Shown one piece after another: positions 15,301-23,684 of a DNA stretch of 64,000 nucleotides. Source of the DNA: Lytechinus variegatus. Lineage: Eukaryota; Echinodermata; Echinoidea; Temnopleuroida; Toxopneustidae. The position numbers were made by a program, and so were the translations under genes. Location: NCBI RefSeq assembly GCF_018143015.1, contig NC_054751.1, forward strand, positions 17,097,292-17,161,291, written 5' to 3'. A model generated the notes under the pieces. That model was given only the letters and a program-made list of their open reading frames with translations, had not been told where the DNA came from and ran no database searches. The stretch's first letter is position 1, and every line of letters begins with the position of its first letter.

Positions 15301-16895
15301 TAGGTGCAATGGTACCGCTCATCCCACAGAGGGTGGCAGACATTTCTCAGATGGTGGTCAGGGCGCTCATTGCTGGCAGCTTAGCATGTATGCTTACTTC
15401 TTGTGTTGCAGGTAATTGCTTTTTTTCTTATCTCTTTTTAAAAAAAAAATCATATGAAACACCAGAAATTTGAAAATAATAATTCAAGAGCTTCATGACA
15501 TGACATAGCAGAAAGTAAAAACAAAAGATAGACATGTAAGACACCTTACCAAAACTCTGTGCTGTCGCTTTAGCAGGAATCTTGCTGCATAGGTTTGTTG
15601 TGTCTTTAACATCACGTTTCCTACATTCTCTCTTGCTTTGTCGATGATGAATGTGAGAATCAAATATCAAAAGATGTTTTTTAGAGATTCTTGCGGGAAA
15701 GACATTGCTATGAATTTAGGTACAATCGTGGTTCAAATCCTTTGAAATCAAGTGGAACTTTTGGAAATATTAGAAAATTATACAATTATTCAGACGATTT
15801 CTGCATAGAACAGCTGTAACCAATATAACACAAAGCCATCCTTTTTGTCTCGCCTACCAGAGGTGAAGGCGAGACTTAGGGATCCAAATGTCGTCCGTCC
15901 GTCACAAATCTAACGACACATAACTCCACAACCGTGAGTCGCTTTTCCACCAAACTTGGATGGTAGATAGACTTGGGGGACCTGCATGTTTTGCTAAGTG
16001 GGAGCTCACATGGTAAGGTCAAAGGTCATTTTCAGGTCAACGTTAAAGTTTACATGCAGGTCAAAGTTAAAGTTTACATGCAAGACTCTCTTATGGCACC
16101 TAACTCCGCAAACGTAAGTCACTTTTCAACCAAACTTGAATGGTAGATGGCCTTGAGGGACTTGCATGTTATGCTGCAGTCTGAGCTCACATGGTAAGGT
16201 CAAAGGTCATTTTCAGGTCAATGTTAAAGTTTACATGCAAGACTCTTTTATGACACCTAACTCAACAACCTAAGTCACTTCTCAACCAAACTTGGATGGT
16301 AGATGGACTTGAGGGACCTGCATCGTATGCTGCAGTTGGAGGTCACATGGTAAGGTCAAAGGTCATTTTCAGGTCAACGTTAAAGTTTACATGCAAGATT
16401 CTCTTATGACACCTAACTCCGCAACCGTAAGTCATTTTTCAACCAAACTTGGATGGTAGATGGACTTGGGGGACCTACATGTGATGCTGCAGTCGGAGGT
16501 CACATGGTAAGGTCAAAGGTCATTTTCAGGTCAACATTAAAGTTTACGTGCAAGGCTTTTATGACAAGTGTTATTCCATCCCACTCATTTCACAATGAAG
16601 TTTTGATACATTTCTGTTGTGTGCCCTCGCAAAGCACGATGTTTCTAGTTATTTTGATAAGTGGGCGAGACACAAAATCGCTTTTGCCTTGTTTATATCA
16701 GAGCTCTGATTTGGTTTTTGTTTTTCCCATCCACCATTTTGGTTAACTTGGTATTGAATTTATTTCTCTTTTGCAATCACTCTCCTCACCTCTGCAGGAC
16801 TTTTGTACGACCCAAGTAGGTCATATTTTGATGGACCAAGCCCGTCTCTCACAACATTAATGCCCAACATAACATCGTTAACTCCAGTCAGCTAG
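264..16895 (+). CDS. Concentrative nucleoside transporter (SLC28/CNT family), multi-exon
   Basis: Cation-coupled uptake of nucleosides across the plasma membrane. Coding exons: 264-335 (tentative), 853-1136, 7622-7778, 8580-8774, 9349-9510, 10230-10486, 11584-11752, 12874-13032, 15231-15411, 16798-16895. Every junction from 853 on has GT/AG ends and keeps frame, giving 577 residues including the tentative first exon (human CNTs are about 650). Seen in the translation: ILRTDPGFIAF in the third membrane exon, GTSGAES, FATIAG, the family motif NEFIAY (about residues 467-472) and ATYALCGFTNLGSLGI (about 492-507), which match the CNT signatures. Many hydrophobic segments fit the eukaryotic 13-helix plan. 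The C-terminus carries an NIT sequon, fitting an extracellular end. Odd points: the base-recognition stretch reads GMTT instead of the usual GQTE or GMTE, and exon 8 is preceded by three degenerate copies. Orthology to CNT1, 2 or 3 cannot be settled by eye. Confidence 0.92.
2564..2855 (-). mobile_element. tRNA-derived SINE, full-length-looking copy
   Basis: Read on the minus strand, it opens with a tRNA-like head having an A-box-like GGCCCAGTGGATTAG and a B-box GGTTCGAATCCC, then a body containing TGCTGCACTCGACCCAGGTG and GAATGGGTACCC, and ends in an ATT-rich tail. At least four other copies in the window share this layout. Confidence 0.85.
3293..3565 (+). mobile_element. tRNA-derived SINE, second copy
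   Basis: Same family as 2564-2855 but in opposite orientation. Head contains GTGGTCTAGTGG and GGGTTCGAATCC, the body keeps the TGCTGCACTCGACCCAGG core and GGGTACCCGGCAGGA, and it ends near TATTATTAAT. Its head differs from the first copy, suggesting a subfamily. Confidence 0.82.
6168..6405 (-). mobile_element. tRNA-derived SINE, degraded copy
   Basis: Minus-strand copy with a recognisable body (GAGTGCAGCACAATGTGG on the plus strand) and ATT tail. The tRNA-like head is badly eroded. It lies directly beside the DR1-bearing repeat at 6601. Confidence 0.75.
6601..7480 (+). repeat. Dispersed repeat of tandem DR1-bearing units
   Basis: Starts TTTTGTCTCGC and contains roughly four diverged units of about 150-180 bases. 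Each has lines like AAGTATCAC, CATAACTTTGAAAGT and a half-site pair close to AGGTCAAAGGTCA (exact at 6820-6832 and 7168-7180, near-matches about 7007 and 7328). It ends near GCAAGACTGCCAGAGGTGTT. The opening matches the element at 15842. Confidence 0.75.
10085..10205 (+). repeat. Short tandem 'agaccaaatgg' repeat
   Basis: Five or so imperfect repeats of a motif like TAGACCAAATGGC within intron 4 of the transporter, ending just before exon 5. A diverged relative is at 61495-61740. Confidence 0.6.
10722..10885 (-). mobile_element. Second tRNA-derived SINE family, fragment
   Basis: On the minus strand it shows a clear tRNA-like head: A box TAGCTCAGTCGGTAGAG and B box GGTTCGATTCCC. This is followed by a non-tRNA body with the short palindrome GGTCCTTCGGAAGGGACC. 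The stretch between the boxes does not fold as a normal anticodon arm and a body follows, so it is a SINE rather than a tRNA gene. Confidence 0.7.
12384..12534. mobile_element. MITE with 'tttcataaagctgtt' termini
   Basis: Inverted arms of about 45 bases: TTTCATAAAGCTGTTCATAA at the left and its near-complement TTACGAACAGCTTTATGAAA at the right, with ACTGGTGA inside both. Same family as 45221-45392. In SLC28 intron 6. Confidence 0.75.
13056..13330 (+). repeat. Dispersed repeat, copy A
   Basis: Shares about 270 bases of order and wording with 48361-48650 in the same orientation, including TTTAAACCAACTCAGAACTT and AGTTGGTACCCAA. No termini or coding capacity recognised. Confidence 0.65.
14048..14246. 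mobile_element. MITE with 36-bp terminal inverted repeats
   Basis: Left end GGCATGGTCACACCGCCC through GTTGTTGGAGCGGT and right end its inverse (ACCGCTCCAACAAC through GGGCGGTGTGACCAGGCC), differing at about two of 36 positions. The 199-base length fits a non-autonomous DNA element. No clear target duplication seen. It lies between SLC28 exons 7 and 8. Confidence 0.8.
14721..15180 (+). pseudogene. Three degenerate tandem copies of SLC28 exon 8
   Basis: Copies begin at 14721, 14885 and 15059, each just after a pyrimidine tract and AG, and the working exon begins at 15231. Spacing is about 164, 174 and 172 bases, so the duplicated unit is the acceptor tract plus roughly the first 140 bases of the exon. 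Each copy retains the stretch coding for VIATYAL in recognisable form and the later Met-Val/Ile tail. The first copy keeps frame through ALCGFTNL, then loses four bases relative to the true exon and soon reaches a stop. The second and third carry further substitutions and length changes. None ends with a donor, so they are read as non-functional exon copies rather than alternative exons. Confidence 0.85.
15842..16685 (+). repeat. Second DR1-bearing tandem-unit element
   Basis: Starts TTTTGTCTCGCC and ends GGGCGAGACACAAAA, giving inverted termini. In between are four units with CCAAACTTGGATGGTAGATG and GTCACATGGT. Each carries exact AGGTCAAAGGTCA at 16016, 16197, 16353 and 16510 (13 bases each). 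Spacing is 181, 156 and 157. It lies in the last SLC28 intron and has the same opening as 6601. Confidence 0.82.
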
Positions 16896-17458
16896 AGATG
16901 TAATATCTCAAAATTAATTTTCAAATCCTGCCATGTACTGTTAGTTTTCTTATTTCTAGTAGTGGAGATTATCTTGCCATGGTGTGTATCGATGCATTTT
17001 TATTTGGTTTATTGTTATACTGACCATTTGGTATTTGAATGATAATCTCTTGAATTGTAAATTATACCATTCGATTGTTCGGCATTTTTTTTATGTTTTT
17101 GATGTGAGAAGTTCCTGGTTAAAAAAATATTACTGATGCATTTGACTAATGCAGTATTATTGTGCATGGAATGGCCAGTAAATGAGTCTAATCAGTGATA
17201 GCAATATCACATGTGCAAGTACATTGATCAAGATGGCATCCATTTGAAGTGGGGTAAATTCATCATGTTTCCTGTTTTAAAGGAATACATATGGATCCTT
17301 ACAAACCATATACTGTTGGAAAGCTTTAAACCCAAGGAATTCCTATTTAATTTTGTCTACCATATGATGGAAGTCAAAAGTGTCATAAAATACTTGATTA
17401 GAAAATGAATACCCGGTATGAGAAGTTTCAAATTTTCAATGTTGGAAATGGGGTTACA

Positions 17459-17605
17459 CTTCGTAATTCCGAAGGTTCATAATTCCAATTATTCTCTTTC
17501 GGACTAACGAACCTTCGGAATTACAAACCTCATTTCGTTTTCGGACTAACGAACCTTCAGAATAACGAACCTTCGGAATAACTGAAGCTTCGGAATTACG
17601 AATGT
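17459..17605. repeat. Cluster of 'gaaccttcggaat' repeats
   Basis: Repeated and inverted copies of a short word like AACGAACCTTCGGAATAAC, each partly self-complementary through TTCCGAAGG. No coding content. Confidence 0.7.
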
Positions 17606-18069
17606 TTGCGGGATATGGTACTCCTCAGAACTGAGTGGGTGCACCCATTATTCCCACCTCAAGATAATAACCATGGGAGCTACAATGTAATGATTGCTTT
17701 TCCAACAAGAACTGATATCATAATGTCAACAAAAAAAGAAATAAAAAATTCCCCCATATATATATATAGAAACTGTCTTTTCTTATTTGATCCTGCAAGT
17801 ACTCCCAAAATTCATCATTGATTACTTCTGATGGAAAAAGAAACACTCTCTTCCCAATTCAGCAAATTTGAAGGAAATTTTTAAGTTTTAGCTAGTCTGC
17901 CTAATGTCAAATCAGCTGGACAGAATTCTGTAAACGTGATTGAATAGCACTAAACGCACAAATCCAGTAAGGCTGAATGTTGTTTCAATATTGATTATCA
18001 AATTTGGATGGAAAATGTATCGTACCAATGAACTGCATGCACTATGTGATGAGAATTGACCAATCAGAG

Positions 18070-18175
18070 GGCCTGTTTCCTAAAACTTGTTTTAAATTTG
18101 CAATAACAGTTTAAAGCTTCTGAATGGGCTGGTAATACACTTGTTACCTTCCAACACTTTGATGATTTCATAAAA
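18070..18175. mobile_element. MITE fragment related to 62308-62466
   Basis: Shares GGCCTGTTTC, AACTTGTTTTAAATTTGCAA and a right end TTTCATAAAAC with the better-preserved element at 62308-62466. Confidence 0.5.
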
Positions 18176-19823
18176 CATCTTTTCTTTCAAAAATTGATTT
18201 GTTGTTCACAATCTACCTTATTGTAAACACTGAATCAGTGATTTATGATCCTGCCAATGAAATTCTATGTAATAGAAATGCTGATTTCAATATTAATAAA
18301 GGAATCATTTCTATATTTGAATATGATTAATATTTAATTACATTTTTCAGGTGAAGCAAGACAATAGTGTGACTGTTTGGTACATTGCAAAATATTTGTG
18401 AATATTGTTCATGTGATTGTTTTTTTTCCTTTTATGTCTGTATTTCTCAATACTATCTTAGATGTAAGCCACAGAATATATATGAATTTGTACATTAAAT
18501 ATTCAAATGATATATTATTGTATATTTTGTACATAGTGCACTGGATATTGGGTTTTTACTATTATTGTAAATGGTTTTGAATATTTGAATGTCATGTTTA
18601 GTATATCAGTATAGAGTGGACTATAATATTGAATATTTGATATCTTAAATCTTTGTCATTATCAGTGATGTCAGACCGATTGTCTGTGTTATTACCACAT
18701 TCAACTGTGTGTGTCTAGTGAACAAAAATACAACCCTTTTGGAAAGTACATGTATTGTTACAACAATCAACGATGACCATTTGTAATTCAGGTGATTTCT
18801 TTAATTTGTAAATTGTAAAATCAGGTCTTTGATAGAGTAATGTGCTTGCAGTTTTATTTTCTTCCCTTGTTAAACAAACATTTGCAAATCCTTACTTTGC
18901 TTAAATTTTTTTTTTAAATATATGACCTAACTTAAAATCATCCAAGGGGGAGAACAGAATATGGGCAATCAACTTCAAATCTTGAGCATTCAAATCTTAA
19001 TGAATTTTAATCATAAGTATGCTTTTACTGGGGGGATAGGAAACTTTAAGTTGCAGCTCATCGCTATTGGGTCAAACCATCTTGTCACCCCCCCCCCCCG
19101 ATCTGCCACTAACTGTAGTCTTTTTTTTTAGTCTTCGGGCATACAAACCAAAAGCAAGGTTTTAAGATAAGCCTAAGCAGACAAAAATGCTGATGAAGAC
19201 AAACATGATCATCAGCCTCGTGGTTAGACCCCTTCCAATCCTATCACAGTTTATTTAATTTTCAACAAAATACAATTCAGGTATTCAGGAAAATGTAATA
19301 AAGGCAATGAAATAAGTCGAAGCAATAGACAAGACTTTACCTCCATTACCCTTGAAAAAAAAATAAAGAGCATTATGTGAACATGTAATCAATAACAAAA
19401 TAAGTACATGTATGACACTCAAACTGAAACAGATTTAAATTTTGTGAAAATGGAGAGGCCCACTAAACAGCAAATGCTTATAGTTTGTTGGCTCCACAAC
19501 CTAACTTATAAGGCCTGTCACCTTTGTCAGGATTTTTAGTAGTCTGATTATTCAATTTTATTTCACTCCATTTTCTATTATGCATGGAATATTCCCAAGC
19601 AGATTTGGTGTATCAAGTGTTTTTCTAATATGGTATCGATGTATTTTTAGTACTCTGGTATAAAAGTGTACGTTTCTTTAATTGTAATTAAAGGAAATGT
19701 TTATAAAGTAAGAAAAATGTATTGTCATTTTGTATTTGTGTGTATTTTTTATAGTGAATAAGCAAGCAGATTGGCAGCATACTCTTATAGAGGTATTCCA
19801 CTCTGAATTGTAGATATAGTTTT

Positions 19824-20122
19824 GTGGAGCGTTGTGGCCCAGTGGATTAGACTCCGGACTTTGAAACAGAGGGTCGTGGGTTCAAATCCCAGCCATGGCA
19901 TAGTTTCCTTCAGCAAAAAATTAATCCACATTAAGCTGCACTCAACCCAGGTGAGGTGAATGGGTACCTGGCAGGAATTTATTCTTTGAAATGCGGAGCA
20001 TGTAAAAGTTGCTTGAGCTACAGTCAGGGTAATAATATCCAAGTCCTTTGGAAGCGCATATAGAGATGTTTTTCATAATGTGATATGTGCTATACAAGAA
20101 CTGACTATTATTAATATTTATT
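19824..20122 (+). mobile_element. tRNA-derived SINE, plus-strand copy
   Basis: Head GTGGAGCGTTGTGGCCCAGT and GTGGGTTCAAATCCCAGCC, core TGCACTCAACCCAGGTGAGG, ATT-rich tail. Very close to the head of 2564-2855, so the two belong to one subfamily. Confidence 0.85.
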
Positions 20123-20160
20123 AACATTGAAACTCTAGATTTGATGTGGATTCCACAGAA

Positions 20161-20376
20161 GGGCAATTCCATAAATGATAAAAAGGTCAACCTTTTTGTA
20201 CCTCCGACCCCCATTTTTCTCAAGTCGTACTTCACTTCATAAATGGACAAGTCATGGTCAATTAGAGAACATTACAGACTTTCAAAAGAACAAGAAATCA
20301 GAGACAAAACATTTCATGAAGGTCCCACGCATAGGGGTCGGACATACATATTTAATGGGATTTTATGGAGTTGCCC
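20161..20376. mobile_element. MITE with 'gggcaattccataaa' termini
   Basis: Left GGGCAATTCCATAAA with CTCCGACCCC inside; right GGGGTCGGACATAC then TTTTATGGAGTTGCCC, the inverse. Flanked on both sides by AGAA, a possible 4-base target duplication. Confidence 0.7.
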
Positions 20377-20688
20377 AGAATAACTTTGAAATCTTTAGGG
20401 TTTAACTCTAACTGAAGCAGATCTGAATTTATGTGAAATATGATCAACAAATTTTGAATTCTCTTAGCTACATCGGTGATTGCATTTGTTATAATTCCAG
20501 TGATCTTTGAGTAGTATAGTTACATATATATGCCAAAATCTACTATTTCTCAAGAGTTCATTATTCCCATCCAATTCACTTTTTTTTTAATCTATTTTTT
20601 AATCACCTCACCATTAAGGGAAAATTATACTATATATTGTTTATATGCTTTCTCATTATTTCACAAAATTACCTTCACAATGACCCCC

Positions 20689-20723
<35 letters not shown>

Positions 20724-20779
20724 CTCCCCGATTGCCTGATGACTACTTCCAACATATGGACTGATCCATAATGGCAGAG

Positions 20780-21130
20780 GGGGCCTTGCCCCCCCCTCTT
20801 AAAAAGGGAGAAGGGGAAATGGTGAGGGACAGAAATAAAAGGAATGGTAAACGAGAATGAAGAGGAATGGGAGGGAAAGATTGAAAGGAAGGGAGAGGGA
20901 GAGAAAAAGAAGAGAAAGAGAAAATAGAGACAAAACAAGGGAGACTAGAGGGGTGATGGTGAAGGAGAAGAAAATGAAGAGCAAGGAGGGTAAAATATAG
21001 GGAAAGGAAGAGAGAGAGAAAAAAGGGGCGCAAAGAAGGGAGACGGTATGGGGAGAAAGGGAACGGAGAAAGAGAAATTGACAGCCTCTGCTACTGATGA
21101 TAGAGGGGCGCAAAGAGCAAAGAAAAGCAA
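20780..21130. repeat. Purine-rich (polypurine) tract
   Basis: About 350 bases almost free of pyrimidines on the plus strand, built from GGAAAG, GAGAGA and AAGAAGA words. It generates long spurious minus-strand reading frames rich in Ser, Phe, Pro and Leu. Confidence 0.85.
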
Positions 21131-23339
21131 CGAGGGTGGAAACAACGAGGTATATCAATAATGTATGCTCAATGGCTAATTATCAAAATATAGAGAAGGC
21201 ACCTCCCTTGCGTCCCGCCTTGATTCGCCACTGGTGAATGATTTTGCATTTACAAACGGCTCAAATTCCAAGTAATCACATGTAGGGGAGATTTTCATGC
21301 AAGAATTTGTGGTCGGACGTTTGATCCAATTAGTCCAATTTTATCCGACAGTTACCATAGAAACAGTGCTTCTCAGCCAATCAAAATTAAAGAAAAATGC
21401 AAGGGCTAACAATTGTAGGACAAAAATAAATGTTGATGAAACGCTCCCCATGGCTTAATCAGGCCCTTTCCCTTGCGCTGAACTTGGCGATTACGTAATG
21501 CCCACTCAGGCGACATGACCTCACAATGGCGGGAAATTCGAATAACTCCTAGCTCACAATAAAAGAGAGTGCCAAGTAAATATGGTAGAGGTAATTATTA
21601 AGGCAGTGCATGCATCCGGGATATGAATGGCCGGTATTCAGATATCTAAAAAGAAATGCTTTTCTTGAACATGCTTGGCGCGATGCACAACGACCGCAGA
21701 ATTAAACAGCTTAAATTAAAAAGCGGAGATGTGCTCTCAAACGACATATCCGACTAAATTAATAACCCTTTCCTGATTATCACTGCATATGAGAGGAAAG
21801 ATGGCCATTTCAAACAAACAAACGCCAACATCAGATTAGTTTGATAACGAGGTAAGTGAATGAATTATCTAAATGTTCAAGCACTGTCTGCCATTAATGA
21901 TTTAATGGTTCTTAGAAATACGTGTTCGCCAACTTGGTACAAAATAATGAAGTAAAAGTACAATAAAATATTAGTGTTTGCCGAGATCATTTTGAAATGA
22001 TACATGTACGCCAGGTATTAAGCAAACTGAGGAAAATCCCACAAGATTAAAATGGATTTTCACTTAGTTAGGTTTTGGCACAGCGGCCATCCAAAAGGTT
22101 TTTGGAGAGTGAGGTATCTGCGTTTTTATGGAGTGATTTTCAGGTTTACCCTCCTGGCTGTATATCCATGATTCAATACAGAGGAACGTTAACTTTCATC
22201 AACATTTGCATCAGATCACTTAATATGGCGGTCATAACTGACTAAGGCTTACAAAGAATAAAAACACGTGCATAAAAAAATGGTTATGCAATGATTGAGA
22301 TTCATTGGTATATCAATGCAAACATTATATTGTGTAGGGCCTACTTGACCCCCCAGAAATTACAATAAAAAAAGCATCCAAACCGAATTTGTCTATGCTT
22401 GAAGACCCCCCCCCCCCCCACAGCCTCGTCCCTCAAGAGACAACGGGAATGAAGAAGAAATATAGGAATATTTTTTCAGTGGAAGACCACTCGGCCATGC
22501 ACGGCACTACCACTTGATTTTTCAACACTTGGAAAGTCAAAGGGCGCCCCCTCTCCCTGTATATTGTATAGCGCTGCAAATATAAAATTGAAAAATTATT
22601 AGAACTGGCGCACAGAATGATTGGGGAGGGGGGACTTTTTCACAAAGAAGTAAAAAAAAAAGAAGAGGAAAGGGAAGAAAAGAAAAGGAAAACGAGAATG
22701 ATGAAATATGATACTATTATTATTTTCTGAATACAAGTTATGTCAAAATCTATCACAAAATTGGATTGTCAAAATTTTTGTTCACTCGCTTCACTTACTC
22801 GCAACTTTTTATAAATTTTATGCTATAAGTATAAGTCATATTTATTCCCCTCAATTTTATTTTGCTCTTCTCGCCACTGGGTGTACAGATGTTGGGGGGG
22901 GGTCTTGGGGGCATGGTCCTGAAGTTCCACCACCAAGAAAAATAAACAGATGAAGAAAATGTAGGGAATAATCAACATGCTCTCTTTCGTTTTATTTTCT
23001 TCCTAATATTTCCTTCTTAAAAAATAATGTAAATTTAATGAAATCAAATTCTACTTTCCTTTATGCTCTCTTGTAATACGTCGTGGGACGAATAAGCCAT
23101 TTCTTCCCCCATAAACTTCTTCCCTCCTTCGTTTTCTTCTTCATTTTTTTTTGGGGGGGGATTAAGAAGTAAGAAGAAAGATTGAGAGGAGGAGCAACTG
23201 CACAAGAAGAAGAAGAAAAGAAAACAAAACGATATAAGAAGATTAAGAAGGAAGAGATCGAAGTGACAATGAACAGAAAGGTATCATTGCTATTTTTTAC
23301 GTGTTATAATTGTCAAAAGTATTTTAAGATTTAATAGAG

Positions 23340-23665
23340 GAATGGCGATGGCAGGCGCATGCAGTTCATTATCTCCATGCTCTACCGAACTTTCCCCATT
23401 GCAATGCATGCGATGCGAACGCCCGCCCCCTTGGTGTAGGTGATTTGCATATCGTTTCCAAGGCCCGTTACTATGTGACGCGACCGGCTTGCTACCACGA
23501 GAGTTTGTGTACATTTCAGATCGACGACTTTCCACTTTCTCCAAATTATACTGAAAATAAAACACTTCTTTTATTCGTGGATTTCGGTGGCATATTGCAA
23601 GGAGAAGAACAAGAAGTACTGAAATGTCTTATATTTAGGACAGGCGTCGAGTGAAAAGTGTGAAA
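23340..23665 (+). promoter_or_regulatory. Candidate promoter and 5' leader of the THEG-like gene
   Basis: A non-repetitive stretch, richer in CG dinucleotides than its surroundings, immediately before the ATG at 23666. It contains GCCCGCCCCC at about 23421 (GC-box-like). No TATA box is evident. The call depends on the tentative first exon. Confidence 0.35.
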
Positions 23666-23684
23666 ATGGTGGACGTTCAATACG
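23666..23684 (+). CDS. Tentative first coding exon of the THEG-like gene
   Basis: ATG in a good context (AAAATGG) followed by MVDVQY and a strong GTAAGT donor. It ends one base into a codon, exactly what the exon at 34271 needs (it begins with two bases of a codon), giving MVDVQYAPVQENSDG. The intron would be about 10.6 kb. The surrounding 300 bases are GC-richer and less repetitive than the flanks, as expected for a promoter and 5' leader. Phase agreement alone has a one-in-three chance; an ATGATGA/GTAAGT at 31232 is an equally in-phase alternative. The exon could also belong to another transcript. Confidence 0.45.

Larger units (their letters stand above)
16896..23665. other. Intergenic region between SLC28 and the THEG-like gene
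   Basis: Holds the SLC28 3' untranslated region (end unknown; AATAAA at 18295), a short palindromic repeat cluster, a SINE, two MITE-like repeats, a CA microsatellite at 20692-20720 and a long purine-rich tract at 20780-21130. No supported exon or RNA gene. Confidence 0.6.

Noticed and set aside
20720-21158. Long Ser/Phe/Leu/Pro-rich minus-strand frames
   Set aside because: Shadow of a purine-rich tract; composition alone keeps the frames open.
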